Positions 1 through 7,479 of a stretch of 13,062 bases of DNA are shown here, one piece after another. The first letter of the stretch is position 1, and each line of letters starts with the position of its first letter. Source of the DNA: Bacteroidota bacterium (lineage in GTDB: Bacteria; Bacteroidota; Bacteroidia; Bacteroidales; PUMT01); NCBI GenBank assembly GCA_003567115.1, contig PXAP01000187.1, positions 1 to 13,062 of the forward strand, given 5' to 3'. A model generated the notes under the pieces. That model was not told the DNA's origin. It was given only the letters and a program-made list of their open reading frames with translations, and ran no database searches. The position numbers were made by a program, and so were the translations under genes.

Positions 1-70
1 AATGAACTTACAGGAAAAACTGCTTTGTTTTTATATAAAATATTTACATCTTGCCTGTATGTAATTTAAG

Positions 71-817
71 ATGAGAAAATTTTATATTCATTCAGATATG
101 GCACTTAAACTGGTCAACATTATTGCCTTCATAATAATGATCGTTTTGAACTATCTGGCAAATGCTTTGCCTCTCGGCGGTAAAACCACCGGAGAACTGT
201 CGGCTCAATATCCCAATCTTTTTGTTCCTGCAGGAATTACCTTTTCAATCTGGGGGGTTATTTATCTTCTTTTGCTCGGATTTATAATATTACAGTTCAG
301 GACGGAAAACAAAGCTATGGTAAATACCATAGGCGGGCTGTTTGCAATAAGCTGTGTACTTAATTCACTGTGGATAGCAGCCTGGCATTATGAAAATCCG
401 GGACTTTCAATGGTTATCATGATACTGCTTCTGATAACCCTGGTGCTGATTAATTTCAGGCTCACCCCTTTGGCAGGCGGTATAAGCAAAGCTGCCTTCG
501 GCATATATCTCGGATGGATATGCATAGCAACCATTGCCAATGCAACGGCATTGCTTGTTGCAGTTAACTGGCAGGGATGGGGCATCTCCGATGAGACATG
601 GGCCGTTATCATGGTGCTTGCGGGAGCAGCTATCACGGCACTGGTCCTGCAAAAATTCAGAAATCCCTTTACCGGACTGGCAGTGATATGGGCACTTGCA
701 GGCATTATTATAAAGCGCCAGTCCGATTACCAGTCCATCGTCATTGCCGCAATCGCAGCAATCACTGTTGTTGCAGTTTTTACTTTTATTGCCGGATACA
801 GAAAGCTTCAATTATAG
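71..817 (+). CDS. TspO/MBR-related (tryptophan-rich sensory protein-like) integral membrane protein
   Basis: A 248-residue, very hydrophobic protein with about seven or eight predicted membrane segments (roughly residues 13-33, 57-77, 84-104, 113-131, 142-165, 178-195, 201-216 and 222-243). The stretch around residues 31-66 (NALPLGG, then PNLFVPAGITFSIWGVIY) and the tryptophans near 61, 101, 105, 149, 167 and 170 recall the long bacterial TspO relatives usually annotated as tryptophan-rich sensory protein. Canonical TspO is about 160 residues with five helices and binds porphyrins or sterols; this protein is clearly longer, so ligand binding should not be assumed. The first ATG is used, but a second in-frame Met at residue 10 (position 98) just before the first helix is also possible. 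It is monocistronic here and converges with the FAH-family gene. I see no convincing promoter in the 70 bases upstream. Confidence 0.75.
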   Translation: MRKFYIHSDMALKLVNIIAFIIMIVLNYLANALPLGGKTTGELSAQYPNLFVPAGITFSIWGVIYLLLLGFIILQFRTENKAMVNTIGGLFAISCVLNSLWIAAWHYENPGLSMVIMILLLITLVLINFRLTPLAGGISKAAFGIYLGWICIATIANATALLVAVNWQGWGISDETWAVIMVLAGAAITALVLQKFRNPFTGLAVIWALAGIIIKRQSDYQSIVIAAIAAITVVAVFTFIAGYRKLQL

Positions 818-1134
818 AAGAAACAGGTAATCATAACTTTCAAAATCTGTAAAACCGATTAATTCAGAATACCAGGCCACCTGATTTATAAATATTTATA
901 TTTATCCCAAATTCGTCAATAGAACTTAATTGCTTGATTTATAAATTGTTTCTAATGACGGTCATTAGAAAAGTATTGCATTAATTAATTCATAAAGAGT
1001 GTATTATATTCTTGTAATGACAGATTTGGGTTTATAACAACATTGGGCAAATTCTGCATTTTCTCTGATCATTGATATTAAGTGTAATAAAAATCTTAAA
1101 ATCAATCAGCAAGAACCAGGAGCGAATTTCAGCC
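818..1134. other. Convergent AT-rich intergenic spacer without a gene
   Basis: This spacer separates the ends of the plus-strand TspO-like gene and the minus-strand FAH-family gene. I see no credible reading frame or RNA gene in it. It carries the 23-nt perfect inverted repeat at 949-971 and two copies of the self-complementary 10-mer ATTTATAAAT (884-893 and 937-946). Its position suggests it holds the 3' ends of both transcripts, but no classical hairpin plus T-tract terminator is evident. Confidence 0.6.
949..971. repeat. Perfect 23-nt inverted repeat in the convergent spacer (possible bidirectional terminator or protein-binding site)
   Basis: The left arm TTTCTAATGAC (949-959) and right arm GTCATTAGAAA (961-971) are exact reverse complements around one central G. 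As RNA this would be about a nine-pair stem with a five-base loop (ACGGT). It lies 131 nt after the stop of the TspO-like gene and 163 nt after the stop of the FAH-family gene, so it is central to the spacer. No run of T follows on either strand, so a standard intrinsic terminator is not clearly supported. A dimeric-regulator site is possible, but no gene starts nearby. Confidence 0.6.
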
Positions 1135-1746
1135 CTATTTTACATAAAAATCGAGAAGAAGATTGTCATTCAGCCAGGCCTGCAGCCTGTCCCCTATCTT
1201 CACCGGTCCCACACCGGCAGGGGTGCCGGTAAAGATCAAATCACCTATCTTCAGGGTGATGAACCCGGAAACATACGATATTATCTGATCAAAGGAAAAT
1301 ATCATACCGGATGAGCTGCCTTTTTGAACCGTTTTGCCGTTAATGTCAAGACGAAGCGATATATCGTTCATGTCGGCAATCCCCTTCTTATTAACAAACC
1401 CTCCAAGAGGAGCAGAGTTGTCAAATGCCTTGGCTATTTCCCACGGCAGCCCATTTTTCTTGCACTCACGCTGAAGATCACGTGCAGTGAAATCGATGCC
1501 AACCCCGATATCATCATAATACCGGTGGGCAAATTTACGGCTGATAGAGCGGCCAAGCCGGTTAATTTTAATTACAAACTCAACCTCATGATGTATCTCT
1601 GATGAAAAATCAGGATAAAAAAACGGTTTATTATTGTGCACAAGAGCTGTATCAGGTTTAAGAAAGAAAACAGGTTTTTCGGGCAAAGAGCCGTTCATTT
1701 CCCTGATATGGTCTGCATAATTGTTCCCGATGCATATTATCTTCAT
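1135..1746 (-). CDS. Fumarylacetoacetate hydrolase (FAH) family protein
   Basis: A 203-residue protein that aligns by eye with single-domain FAH-family enzymes (YcgM/FAHD1-like; about 200 residues is normal). Family members are metal-dependent hydrolases, decarboxylases or isomerases acting on acylpyruvate-type substrates in the cytoplasm. Visible hallmarks are the N-terminal CIGNNYADH motif (residues 5-13), the metal-binding HHEVEF (E54, E56), IDFTARDLQ (D85) and the C-terminal FTGTPAGVGP (172-181). The substrate cannot be told from sequence; acylpyruvase or oxaloacetate decarboxylase activity are both known in the family. It is the last gene of the minus-strand block, 95 bp after the exonuclease stop, and may have its own expression. 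It starts at ATG 1746 and ends with TAG. The family call is firm, the specific function is not. Confidence 0.9.
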   Translation of the reverse strand: MKIICIGNNYADHIREMNGSLPEKPVFFLKPDTALVHNNKPFFYPDFSSEIHHEVEFVIKINRLGRSISRKFAHRYYDDIGVGIDFTARDLQRECKKNGLPWEIAKAFDNSAPLGGFVNKKGIADMNDISLRLDINGKTVQKGSSSGMIFSFDQIISYVSGFITLKIGDLIFTGTPAGVGPVKIGDRLQAWLNDNLLLDFYVK

Positions 1747-1841
1747 AATCCTGTTATTTTTTAATGTTTACCGATGACCGGTAAGGCTTTTGGAGGAACC
1801 ACGACGGTCGGGGACCGGTTGCCGGCGGCAGGTTCTGAAAT
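1747..1841 (-). other. Spacer between exonuclease and FAH genes with a GC-rich patch and small hairpin
   Basis: This 95-bp gap has a locally GC-rich segment (about 1797-1833) unlike the AT-rich spacers elsewhere in the window. It also has a short inverted repeat, TTACCG (1768-1773) and CGGTAA (1779-1784), with a five-base loop. The hairpin lies between the exonuclease stop and the FAH start, but no U-run follows it in the transcribed direction, so termination is unproven. I found no TAnnTTTG element here. Confidence 0.3.
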
Positions 1842-2609
1842 CTACCTGTTGAATTTTCGAAGCTTTATGTTGGTCAGCACTTTTTTGGTATACAGGGGAA
1901 AGTCCGCATTCATTATCCAGCTGTAGTAACCGGGATCCTTTTCCAGGACCTCTTCAACCGGAATTCCCTTGTATTTTCCGAAATTGATCACCTCCACATC
2001 CTGGTCATTATATATGATTCTCCCCATATAATCAACGTTACGGGTATGGGCTGAAAAAGCGGAAATAACATCTATATCATTTTCAAGATTGCCGTAACGG
2101 TCAATCTGAGCCTGCAGTATTTCATAGGTTGCACGGGTGTCCGCTTCTGCACTGTGGGCATTATCAAGATTTTTATTGCAATAAAAACGATAGGCTGCCG
2201 CCAGATTACGCTGTTCCATCTTCATAAATATCACCATCACGTCAACAAACTTGCGCTTTTTCATGTCAAATTCCACATTTGTCCGTAAAAATTCTTCGGC
2301 AAGCAAAGGGATATCGAACTTGTTGGAATTGAAACCTGCAAAATCGGAACCCCCGAACTCATTGGCCAGGTTTTGGGCAATCTGCTGAAAAGTCGGTGCA
2401 TCTTTTACATCATCATCAGAGATGCCATGAATAGCAGTTGCCTCCGGGGAAATAGGTATACCCGGATTTAACCGCCAGGTTTTACTTTCTTCCCGGCCAT
2501 CGGGATATATCTTCAGATATGAGAGTTCCACGATCCTGTCATTCACTACGTCCGTACCGGTAGTTTCCAGATCAAAAAAAATCAGTGGATTTCTAAGATT
2601 AAGTTTCAA
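1842..2609 (-). CDS. DnaQ-like (DEDDh) 3'-5' exonuclease with ExoX-like C-terminal domain
   Basis: A 255-residue cytoplasmic protein. The N-terminal part (about residues 7-170) is a DEDDh exonuclease: ExoI FFDLETTGT (D13, E15), ExoII around GFNSNKFDIPLL (D99), and ExoIII AHSAEADTRAT (H152, D157), so the catalytic set looks complete. It removes nucleotides from DNA 3' ends in a two-metal reaction; a role as proofreading epsilon subunit or in repair is plausible. Residues about 205-245 (INFGKYKG, then DPGYYSWIM) resemble the small domain found at the C terminus of exonuclease X-type proteins. The start is TTG at 2609: no in-frame ATG precedes the ExoI motif, and the resulting N terminus (MKLNLRNPLIFFDLETTG) fits the family. 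It lies 78 bp downstream of dnaN, which supports a replication-associated role. Confidence 0.92.
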   Translation of the reverse strand: MKLNLRNPLIFFDLETTGTDVVNDRIVELSYLKIYPDGREESKTWRLNPGIPISPEATAIHGISDDDVKDAPTFQQIAQNLANEFGGSDFAGFNSNKFDIPLLAEEFLRTNVEFDMKKRKFVDVMVIFMKMEQRNLAAAYRFYCNKNLDNAHSAEADTRATYEILQAQIDRYGNLENDIDVISAFSAHTRNVDYMGRIIYNDQDVEVINFGKYKGIPVEEVLEKDPGYYSWIMNADFPLYTKKVLTNIKLRKFNR

Positions 2610-2629
2610 AATTATAAATTTTTTACATC

Positions 2630-2669
2630 CCTGTAAGCCTGAACTGATTATAGCTGGCCAGGTTACAGG
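2630..2669 (-). repeat. Stem-loop (inverted repeat) between dnaN and the exonuclease gene
   Basis: Left arm CCTGTAAGCCTG (2630-2641) pairs with CAGGTTACAGG (2659-2669): eleven base pairs with one bulged G (2637) and a 17-nt loop. It lies just after the dnaN stop and ends 20 nt before the TTG start of the exonuclease. In the transcribed direction it is followed by an A-rich rather than U-rich stretch, so it looks more like an mRNA structure, attenuator or processing site than a standard terminator. Only the complementarity is observed; the function is inference. Confidence 0.4.
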
Positions 2670-2687
2670 TTAAAGAGATTAATTAAT

Positions 2688-3818
2688 TCAGACATTTATC
2701 ATCATGGGCATGAGAAGCATAAGAAGATCTTCGTCATCACTGTCCTTTTCCGCCGGCAACAACAAGCCTGCTCTTGAAGGATCACTGAGTGCCATAATTA
2801 CCTCACTTGAAGTAATATTATTAAGGATCTCAATAAGGAAGGTAGACTTAAACCCAATTTCCATCTCTTCCCCCTCATATTGACATTGCAGTTTTTCATA
2901 TGCTGAAATACTGAAATCGATATCCTGTGCAGAAACTGTAATCTGATTTTCGCCAATGTCCAGTTTAACCAGGTTGCTGGCCTGACTGGAGAAAACTGAT
3001 ACACGGCGCAGACTGTTAATTATATCAAACCGGCCTGTTATCAGTTTATTAGGGTTCTCATCGGGTATAACAGAGCTGTAGTTCGGATAATTCCCCTCAA
3101 CAAGCCTGCTGACCAACTTATAATCAGTAAGTGTAAAAAGTGCATTCTTGTCATCAAACTCAATAATAACATCGTTCTTTTCACGCATAAGTATATTTCT
3201 CAGAAGGGATGCCGGCTTTTTTGGTAAAATAAATGATGACTCCTGTTCAGTTTTAACATCAAACCTTTTGTAACGAACAAGCTTATGGGCATCTGAAGCG
3301 ACAAAGGTCATATTATCAGGTGAAAAATCGAGGAATATCCCGTTCATTACCGGCCGGAGCTCATCATCCGCAGTGGCAAATATGGTTTTGGAAATGCCGT
3401 TAAGCAATACTTCCGCACTCATTCTGACAGTCGTTTTGATATCATCTTTAAGCAGCGGATTTTGGGGAAAGTTCTCTCCGTCCAGACCCGATATACTGAA
3501 TTTCCCATTTTCTGTAGTTATAACCACAGAATAGTTATCCGTTGATATCTCAAAACTGAGTGGTTGCTCAGGGAACTCCTTTAATGTATCGTTAAGGATT
3601 TTTGCCGGAATGGCTATAAGACCTTCACCTGATGCATTATCCAGATTCATCCTGGTAGTAAGCGTGGATTCAAGATCAGAAGCGGTTATAACTAATTCAT
3701 TATCCGTGAGCTTAAATAAAAAATTATCTAAAATGGGCATTGTATTTTTCGTACTGATAACCCTGCTGATAGCCTGCAGATGATTTAGCAGGTCAGTGCT
3801 GGAAATAACAAACTTCAT
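2688..3818 (-). CDS. dnaN: DNA polymerase III subunit beta (sliding clamp)
   Basis: A 376-residue protein, the usual length for a bacterial beta clamp. The N terminus MKFVISSTDLLNHLQAISRVISTKNTMPILDNFLF is typical of Bacteroidota DnaN. Three structurally repeated domains of about 120 residues are expected (roughly 1-120, 125-250, 253-376). Recognisable family segments include ITASDLESTL (65-74), the LPVM-type ELRPVMNGIFLDF segment in domain 2, and the C-terminal LLMLLMPMMINV, matching the usual PMR/PM-rich end next to the protein-binding cleft. The dimeric ring encircles DNA and tethers polymerase III and repair enzymes. It lies far from any visible dnaA and instead follows the gldF-gldG-DUF4340 group after 167 bp, a linkage also familiar from other Bacteroidota. 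ATG start, TGA stop. Confidence 0.97.
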   Translation of the reverse strand: MKFVISSTDLLNHLQAISRVISTKNTMPILDNFLFKLTDNELVITASDLESTLTTRMNLDNASGEGLIAIPAKILNDTLKEFPEQPLSFEISTDNYSVVITTENGKFSISGLDGENFPQNPLLKDDIKTTVRMSAEVLLNGISKTIFATADDELRPVMNGIFLDFSPDNMTFVASDAHKLVRYKRFDVKTEQESSFILPKKPASLLRNILMREKNDVIIEFDDKNALFTLTDYKLVSRLVEGNYPNYSSVIPDENPNKLITGRFDIINSLRRVSVFSSQASNLVKLDIGENQITVSAQDIDFSISAYEKLQCQYEGEEMEIGFKSTFLIEILNNITSSEVIMALSDPSRAGLLLPAEKDSDDEDLLMLLMPMMINV

Positions 3819-3985
3819 AGAAAATGATTTAATTTATATTCTTAAATTTTGAGCAAAAAGGCCTGACTACTTGGTTATTGAATACTTTAAGGCTGGAATT
3901 GCAAATATCAATAATACAAAAAAAATTTAACCTGAACAATATGAAAATAATATGAAACAGGGATGATAAAATTAAAATCCTTATA
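3819..3985 (-). other. AT-rich spacer between the DUF4340-like gene and dnaN
   Basis: This 167-bp spacer has no credible gene. It is long enough for a dnaN promoter, and the minus strand has one near match to the Bacteroidota -7 element (GATATTTG, complement of 3902-3909, against TAnnTTTG), but no well-placed -33 TTG accompanies it. A weak inverted repeat, GATGATA (3962-3968) and TATCATC (3984-3990), brackets the end of the upstream gene, with a 15-nt loop and no following U-run. Transcription of dnaN may therefore be independent of the gld genes, but this is inference. Confidence 0.35.
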
Positions 3986-4978
3986 TCATCTCTGTTTGGA
4001 ATAAAAATAAGACGCAGATCGTAAAATAAGATCAACCGAATGGTAAGGAACCACTACCATCTCAGATCTGTCATTGATCAGGGCGTACAGCCGGAAAAGA
4101 TCAAACCCGGAATGATTGCTCCCGTTCTCATTTTCTGTAATTATTTTATGAAAAAACACCTCGGTATCTGTCCCGTCCCGATGGGTCACCCTTACCATAT
4201 GATCAGGGCGGGCCTGGAAAAGCGAATCCATAAGCATGGTTTCATTCCGGTTTGCAAATCGCTCATACGGGGTATAAAAAAAATTGGCAAGGTATCTGAT
4301 AGCAAGAGAGTCGTTTATCCCCTCCAGCCCTTCATCCCCGGGATAACTGTAGAGGCTGAAATCCCGGTCTGCCGACTGCCTCAGTATAAATGAATCATCC
4401 TCATCTTCTCCATGGTAAACGGTCACTTCGGCAATTTCATCCAAACGGTAGTTAAAAAGCAAATTTGTTCTCCAGTAACCCTCATCAGTCACAAAGAGTG
4501 AAGCTGCATTTCCGCTAAACCCAATCACTTCAATCATGTAAGGCCGGGAAGAGCCCTGCCTTAGCATATAGGTTGGTGAATCATTCCCCCCGGAATAGAC
4601 AAAATATGTTCTGGTCCTTCTTCCCATACCTATATCGATGCGAATTGACTCGTCACTTAGTCTTTCCATGATCTGATCCCTTACAGACAGGGGAGCGGGA
4701 CTGCTTACCCTTAGGCGCCCAAAGGTCTGCAAAAGCATTTCAACAGCCTCTTCTCTTACCTCATAACGTGAATTCAACAGCCAGTATCCATTGTTTCTGT
4801 TCAGCCCTACCCTTCTTTCCTCATCACTTATTATGACCTCATCTATCCGGTTAAAATCCTCAATTGCAAAGTTGATCTCCCTGCGGTTAAGAGTTGTTTT
4901 TTTTCTGTATTCATTAACAAACAAGGCAAGCAATGCAAGCAGAATCAAACCGGTTATATGTGTTCCGTACTTTTTCAT
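3986..4978 (-). CDS. DUF4340-like membrane-anchored protein associated with GldFG
   Basis: A 330-residue protein with one N-terminal membrane segment (about residues 8-22) after a short positive start (MKKYGTH), followed by a long soluble region that should lie outside the cytoplasmic membrane. The early segment with IDEVIISDEERRVGLNRNNGYWLLN and then VREEAVEMLLQTFGRLRV resembles DUF4340-family proteins: a strand-rich unit in which a residue is tested against an enzyme-like fold, followed by a helix. Such proteins are commonly encoded next to ABC-2 permease and GldG-like auxiliary subunits. Here it starts 8 nt after the gldG stop, so co-transcription and assembly with GldF/GldG are likely. 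I see no catalytic motif. Molecular function is unknown; the DUF4340 assignment rests on N-terminal layout and context. Confidence 0.7.
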   Translation of the reverse strand: MKKYGTHITGLILLALLALFVNEYRKKTTLNRREINFAIEDFNRIDEVIISDEERRVGLNRNNGYWLLNSRYEVREEAVEMLLQTFGRLRVSSPAPLSVRDQIMERLSDESIRIDIGMGRRTRTYFVYSGGNDSPTYMLRQGSSRPYMIEVIGFSGNAASLFVTDEGYWRTNLLFNYRLDEIAEVTVYHGEDEDDSFILRQSADRDFSLYSYPGDEGLEGINDSLAIRYLANFFYTPYERFANRNETMLMDSLFQARPDHMVRVTHRDGTDTEVFFHKIITENENGSNHSGFDLFRLYALINDRSEMVVVPYHSVDLILRSASYFYSKQR

Positions 4979-4986
4979 TTGCTATA

Positions 4987-6693
4987 TCAGGAGGTGAACA
5001 CCTTTTTTCTCCACCAGTTATAAAACAGTCCGAAAAAGATAACCATTAAAAGCGGCAATACCAGGTTAATCAATTGCCACGTGGCCAGTTGTTCCCTTAC
5101 TCTTTCCCTGTCAAGCAACCTGAGTTGCAGCTCCCTGGTCCTTAACTCCATCAGTCCCGCCTCATCAAGCAGATAATTCAGGGCATTCAAAATAAATTCA
5201 CGGTTACCGAAAGTCTGTCCCGAATACCTGTCGTATCCGAGGGGCAAAGGCTCAGGAATGCCGTCTGAAACAGTAATGTCATTTCTTATAATGTCACCGT
5301 CGGCCACAACCAGCATATTTGTTCTCTCCCCGCTCTCCCTGAATTCCGGATCGCTGCGGCCAATAATTCCGGAAATCACCCTGTTTGTAAACACTGAAGT
5401 AAACTCACCCTCAAGAAGCACAGCAACAGGCTGATGAGGCATATTGTAATCGCGCCGGTCGGGTTGCTGCCTGGCCATTTCAAGATTAACCATAAGAGGG
5501 GCATTAACGACCCGGGTAGAAGCTGAAGTGCGCAATAAAACCTCCCGGTTTATTGAGGGATCAGTAGCAACGGTGTCAATCACACTGGCAAATTCAGCCT
5601 TCACATAATTGAGTCCCCTTGTTACAGGATGACTGTCATTGCCCGAAAGCAGAGGTGAAAAATACCAGGGCGCGGGTACAAAATCTGCCTGTTCACCCGC
5701 CATGGCAATATTAAGAGGGATAAGCAGGCAATGCATATCCATCACCAGGTTGGGATTAAGCCTTACCCCGTAGCGAAACAACTGGTCGTCAAGATTCAGA
5801 TCGTTAATAAGGGCAACAGCCTCACTTTGATAGGTAAGGCTGTCAAGATCAATTGCTACCGGATCAATAAACCACATAACCCTGCCACCGTTCATGATAT
5901 ACTGGTCTATTATATACTTTTCTGTTTCGGTAAACGGCCTCAAAGGCTTTGCAATGATCAATGCGTGATAATCATCAAGACTGCGCAAATCCCGTTCATC
6001 AATACGCCCTCGGTAAATATCGTAATGACGGGCGATGGCATCGCTTATTCCTGCCACCAGAAGTTCATCAAGTTCACCATGACCCTCAAGAAAAGCTACT
6101 TTTTTTGTTACCGGGCTTATCATTGTGTGAAAGGAGCTGATAAACTCATATTCCAGGCTTTGCATGGAGTTGTTCAGGTTTTGTTCTGCCTGCAGGGCAG
6201 GATTGTTCTTCAGGAGATTGACAGGCACCTCCATGCCTTTATAGGATAACAGTGCACCCGGAAATATAAGTTTTTGGGAACGGCCTCCTCCCCGCTCCGT
6301 AATTTCAATATTGGTTGGCCTCAAACCTTTACTGTAAAGCTGTTTATGAAGATCATCCCGAACTGCCCGGTCATCTATATCAGCCGGATCAATAAACTCA
6401 TATTGGATCCTGCTTCCTGCCACTACCCTGAACTCATCCAGCATCTCTCTGACGGCATTTTTCATACGCCTGAACCCTACAGGAAGATCGCCGTCCAGAT
6501 AGATCCTTACATGAACAATATCATCCAGTTGGCTCAGGATATCATGTGTCGCAGAAGAGAGGGTATAACGTTTGTCCGCAGTAAGGTCTGCCCTGATAAA
6601 AACATGGTTGGAAACAAAACATATTAAAATTATCGAAACAAGCAAAAAGGCAAGTCTTTTCAGCTGTTGTCTTTTATAATCTCTTTTTTTCAT
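4987..6693 (-). CDS. gldG: Gliding motility-associated ABC transporter auxiliary (substrate-binding) protein GldG
   Basis: A 568-residue protein with a membrane segment at each end (about 12-32 and 540-560) and a large extracytoplasmic region between. Typical GldG features are ADLTADKRYTLSSATHDIL (35-53) just after the first helix, a thioredoxin-like first part with YEFIDPADID (98-107), and the ABC_transp_aux domain from about residue 195, with VAFLEGHGE (199-207) and an IIDQYIMNGGRVMWFIDP segment (261-278). In Flavobacterium johnsoniae GldA, GldF and GldG are thought to form an ABC-type complex needed for gliding, though relatives occur in non-gliding Bacteroidota, so motility cannot be inferred from this gene alone. 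The gene lies 5 nt after gldF and 8 nt before the DUF4340-like gene. Length and topology agree with the family. Confidence 0.93.
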   Translation of the reverse strand: MKKRDYKRQQLKRLAFLLVSIILICFVSNHVFIRADLTADKRYTLSSATHDILSQLDDIVHVRIYLDGDLPVGFRRMKNAVREMLDEFRVVAGSRIQYEFIDPADIDDRAVRDDLHKQLYSKGLRPTNIEITERGGGRSQKLIFPGALLSYKGMEVPVNLLKNNPALQAEQNLNNSMQSLEYEFISSFHTMISPVTKKVAFLEGHGELDELLVAGISDAIARHYDIYRGRIDERDLRSLDDYHALIIAKPLRPFTETEKYIIDQYIMNGGRVMWFIDPVAIDLDSLTYQSEAVALINDLNLDDQLFRYGVRLNPNLVMDMHCLLIPLNIAMAGEQADFVPAPWYFSPLLSGNDSHPVTRGLNYVKAEFASVIDTVATDPSINREVLLRTSASTRVVNAPLMVNLEMARQQPDRRDYNMPHQPVAVLLEGEFTSVFTNRVISGIIGRSDPEFRESGERTNMLVVADGDIIRNDITVSDGIPEPLPLGYDRYSGQTFGNREFILNALNYLLDEAGLMELRTRELQLRLLDRERVREQLATWQLINLVLPLLMVIFFGLFYNWWRKKVFTS

Positions 6694-6698
6694 CTAAT

Positions 6699-7430
6699 CT
6701 ACCATTTTCTGCTTTGAAGCACGGTACGGGTTAAAAACGCAAAAAAAGCAATAAGCCCCACAAAATAAACCACATCCCGGGTATCAACCACTCCCCGGCT
6801 TATGGACCGGTAATGCTCATTGATACCCATATACAATAATAACTGCTCAACCCTTAAAGGAAGAGGTAGTGCACTGATCATCTCAAATCCTGTAAAAAAG
6901 AAGAAACAGAGTAAAACGGCAACAACAAAAGCCACTATCTGGTTTTCAGTAAATGAAGAGGCAAAAACCCCTATTGCGGCATAACTGCCGGCAAGAAAAA
7001 CCAGTCCAATATATGAACCCCAGATTGCACCGGTATCAAGATTGCCAGGAGGATTGCCAAGGGTGTAAACAGACCAGAAATATATAAGGGTAGGCAACAG
7101 AGAGATGATCACAAGCGCCAGGGCAGCCGTGATCTTTGCCATAACAATCTGAAAATCCGTAACAGGCCGCACCAGCAATAACTCTAAGGTACCGGATCTT
7201 TTTTCCTCGGCAAACATCCGCATTGTAACTGCAGGAACAAGAAATAAAAATACCCAGGGAGCAATGATAAAAAGTGTATCAAGAGTGGCATATCCGCTGT
7301 CGGGTATATTAAGCTCACCGGGAAAAACCCAGATAAAAAGTCCGGTGATAACCAAAAACACCACTATAACCACATAGCCGGTAAATGAACTGAAAAAACT
7401 GCCAATTTCCTTTTTAATCAGTGCAAGCAT
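6699..7430 (-). CDS. gldF: Gliding motility-associated ABC transporter permease GldF (ABC-2 family)
   Basis: A 243-residue protein with six predicted membrane helices (about 18-38, 50-70, 98-120, 138-160, 165-185 and 219-238), the standard ABC-2 permease layout. The cytoplasmic coupling segment RMFAEEKRSGTLELLLVRPV (71-90) is the hallmark of GldF/NosY-type permeases, and the length matches the family. It would form the membrane channel or mechanical element driven by a separate ATPase (GldA), which is not encoded in this window. Its stop lies 5 nt before the gldG start; it begins 49 bp after the SpoIID-domain gene, with no recognisable promoter in that gap, so read-through from upstream is likely. 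ATG start at 7430, TAG stop. Confidence 0.93.
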   Translation of the reverse strand: MLALIKKEIGSFFSSFTGYVVIVVFLVITGLFIWVFPGELNIPDSGYATLDTLFIIAPWVFLFLVPAVTMRMFAEEKRSGTLELLLVRPVTDFQIVMAKITAALALVIISLLPTLIYFWSVYTLGNPPGNLDTGAIWGSYIGLVFLAGSYAAIGVFASSFTENQIVAFVVAVLLCFFFFTGFEMISALPLPLRVEQLLLYMGINEHYRSISRGVVDTRDVVYFVGLIAFFAFLTRTVLQSRKW

Positions 7431-7479
7431 TATATAAAGACATTTTAAAACAAACAGCTGAATATTATGACATCACTGT

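Noticed and set aside
407..811. Minus-strand open frames opposite the TspO-like gene, including a cysteine-rich one
   Set aside because: The Cys/Asn-rich composition is an artefact of reading the complement of hydrophobic codons; the plus-strand frame is a clear membrane protein.
2607..2614. A minus-strand TAATTTTG match to the -7 promoter consensus
   Set aside because: It overlaps the exonuclease start codon, so transcripts from it would begin inside the gene; no -33 partner is needed to reject it as the gene's promoter.
4040..4393. A 117-codon plus-strand open frame inside the DUF4340-like gene
   Set aside because: It is antisense to a co-transcribed gene and shows no domain, signal or promoter of its own.
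5731..6249. A 172-codon open frame on the plus strand inside gldG
   Set aside because: It lies wholly antisense to a well-supported gene, has no recognisable domain and its composition is that of a complement reading of gldG.
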